DNA of 64,000 bases from Streptomyces venezuelae ATCC 10712. GTDB lineage: Bacteria; Actinomycetota; Actinomycetes; Streptomycetales; Streptomycetaceae. A program made the position numbers and the translations under genes. The notes below the pieces were generated by a model. It was given only the letters and a program-made list of their open reading frames with translations. It searched no databases and was not told the DNA's origin. The DNA is taken from assembly GCF_008639165.1 (NCBI RefSeq), contig NZ_CP029197.1:6266001-6330000 (forward strand), read 5' to 3'. Each line of letters begins with the position of its first letter. Position 1 is the stretch's first letter. Shown one piece after another: positions 63,652 through 64,000 of this stretch.

Positions 63652-64000
63652 GTGTACTCCATGTGGGAGAGGGACAAGGTAGATCCGCCGGCCACGTCGA
63701 ACACGTAGACGAGCGCGGCGGTCCACCTATGATCCCTGCCGTCCTCACAGGATCCTTACTTTTCGGAGTGTCTGTGACACGACTGTTTCGATCCCCGCCG
63801 TATGCCCCCCTTTGTCCGCCGGTGCCCCACGGTGCCACCCCGGCCGCCTCCTCAAGCGGCCCCACTACGGGCACCCCTGAGGGGGTGTCAAGGGTATTGA
63901 CGGACGAATGGTTGGACGAAACGCCGCAGATCCAGCGTGCTTATCCCGGAGGTCTCAACTCGGGAAAGATGGTTGTGAAAACCTGCTTTCGATCTTGCTC
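63652..64000. other. No gene seen
   Basis: This 349-bp end region has no supported coding frame. It is AT-richer than most of the window near 63750-63780 and 63890-64000. A TTGACG (63897-63902) has no matching -10 at 16-19 bp. A short CACCCC/GGGGTG dyad lies near 63873-63888. It probably contains the upstream region of the FG-GAP gene and of the next gene beyond the window. Confidence 0.6.

Noticed and set aside
63891..63930. TTGACG as a promoter near the right end
   Set aside because: No -10-like hexamer at 16-19 bp and no downstream gene in the window to support it.

Overview
The window is a piece of a Streptomyces-type chromosome. Evidence is the very high G+C, the strong third-position GC bias that makes nearly every real gene cast long shadow frames, frequent GTG starts, ATGA/GTGA stop-start overlaps, and typical actinomycete families such as a SepF-like protein, an F420-type luciferase-like oxidoreductase, DUF6099, an XRE-MurA fusion and Trypco2. 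All assignments come from reading the translations; no database was searched.

Left part (1-19 kb): a truncated histidine kinase; a KhtT/KhtU-type cation:proton antiporter pair; an OB-fold membrane protein with a flotillin; a BlaI/M56-peptidase regulatory pair; TerB; a GntR regulator, aminotransferase and wHTH protein; a SepF-like protein; a P-loop ATPase with a MazG-like pyrophosphohydrolase; DUF6099 and a small minus-strand protein; an LLM oxidoreductase and homocysteine methyltransferase; then the RNA-repair pair Hen1-Pnkp.

Centre (19.3-39.5 kb): the most interesting block. A Crp/Fnr-type regulator is followed by nine co-directional genes, almost all joined by 4-bp overlaps. They encode a class III nucleotide-cyclase-like protein, a P-loop/helical-repeat protein, an SPFH-like protein, a PycTM/DUF5706-like membrane protein, a vWA surface protein, a giant tubulin-like GTPase, a polytopic protein, a pseudokinase-zinc-finger-GTPase fusion and a tail-anchored protein with the layout of GTPase-associated proteins. 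I read this as one multi-component system, probably a conflict or stress system. A cyclase next to a PycTM-like protein recalls Pycsar anti-phage defence, here embedded in a much larger GTPase/tubulin/vWA assembly and beside a cyclic-nucleotide-type regulator.

Right part (39.6-64 kb): arginine deiminase, ornithine carbamoyltransferase and an amino-acid permease (arginine catabolism); an RsbW-type ATPase; a CoA-dependent aromatic-acid cluster (enoyl-CoA hydratase, fused FAD-monooxygenase/OYE reductase, PaaX regulator, aryl-CoA ligase, acyl-CoA dehydrogenase, RidA, MFS exporter) that fits 2-aminobenzoyl-CoA or salicylyl-CoA breakdown; a second conflict-type pair (Trypco2 plus trypsin-P-loop NTPase-TPR protein); the XRE-MurA fusion; a VOC protein; aconitase with a regulator-rich upstream region; and a secreted FG-GAP repeat protein. 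No tRNA, rRNA, IS element or CRISPR array was seen.
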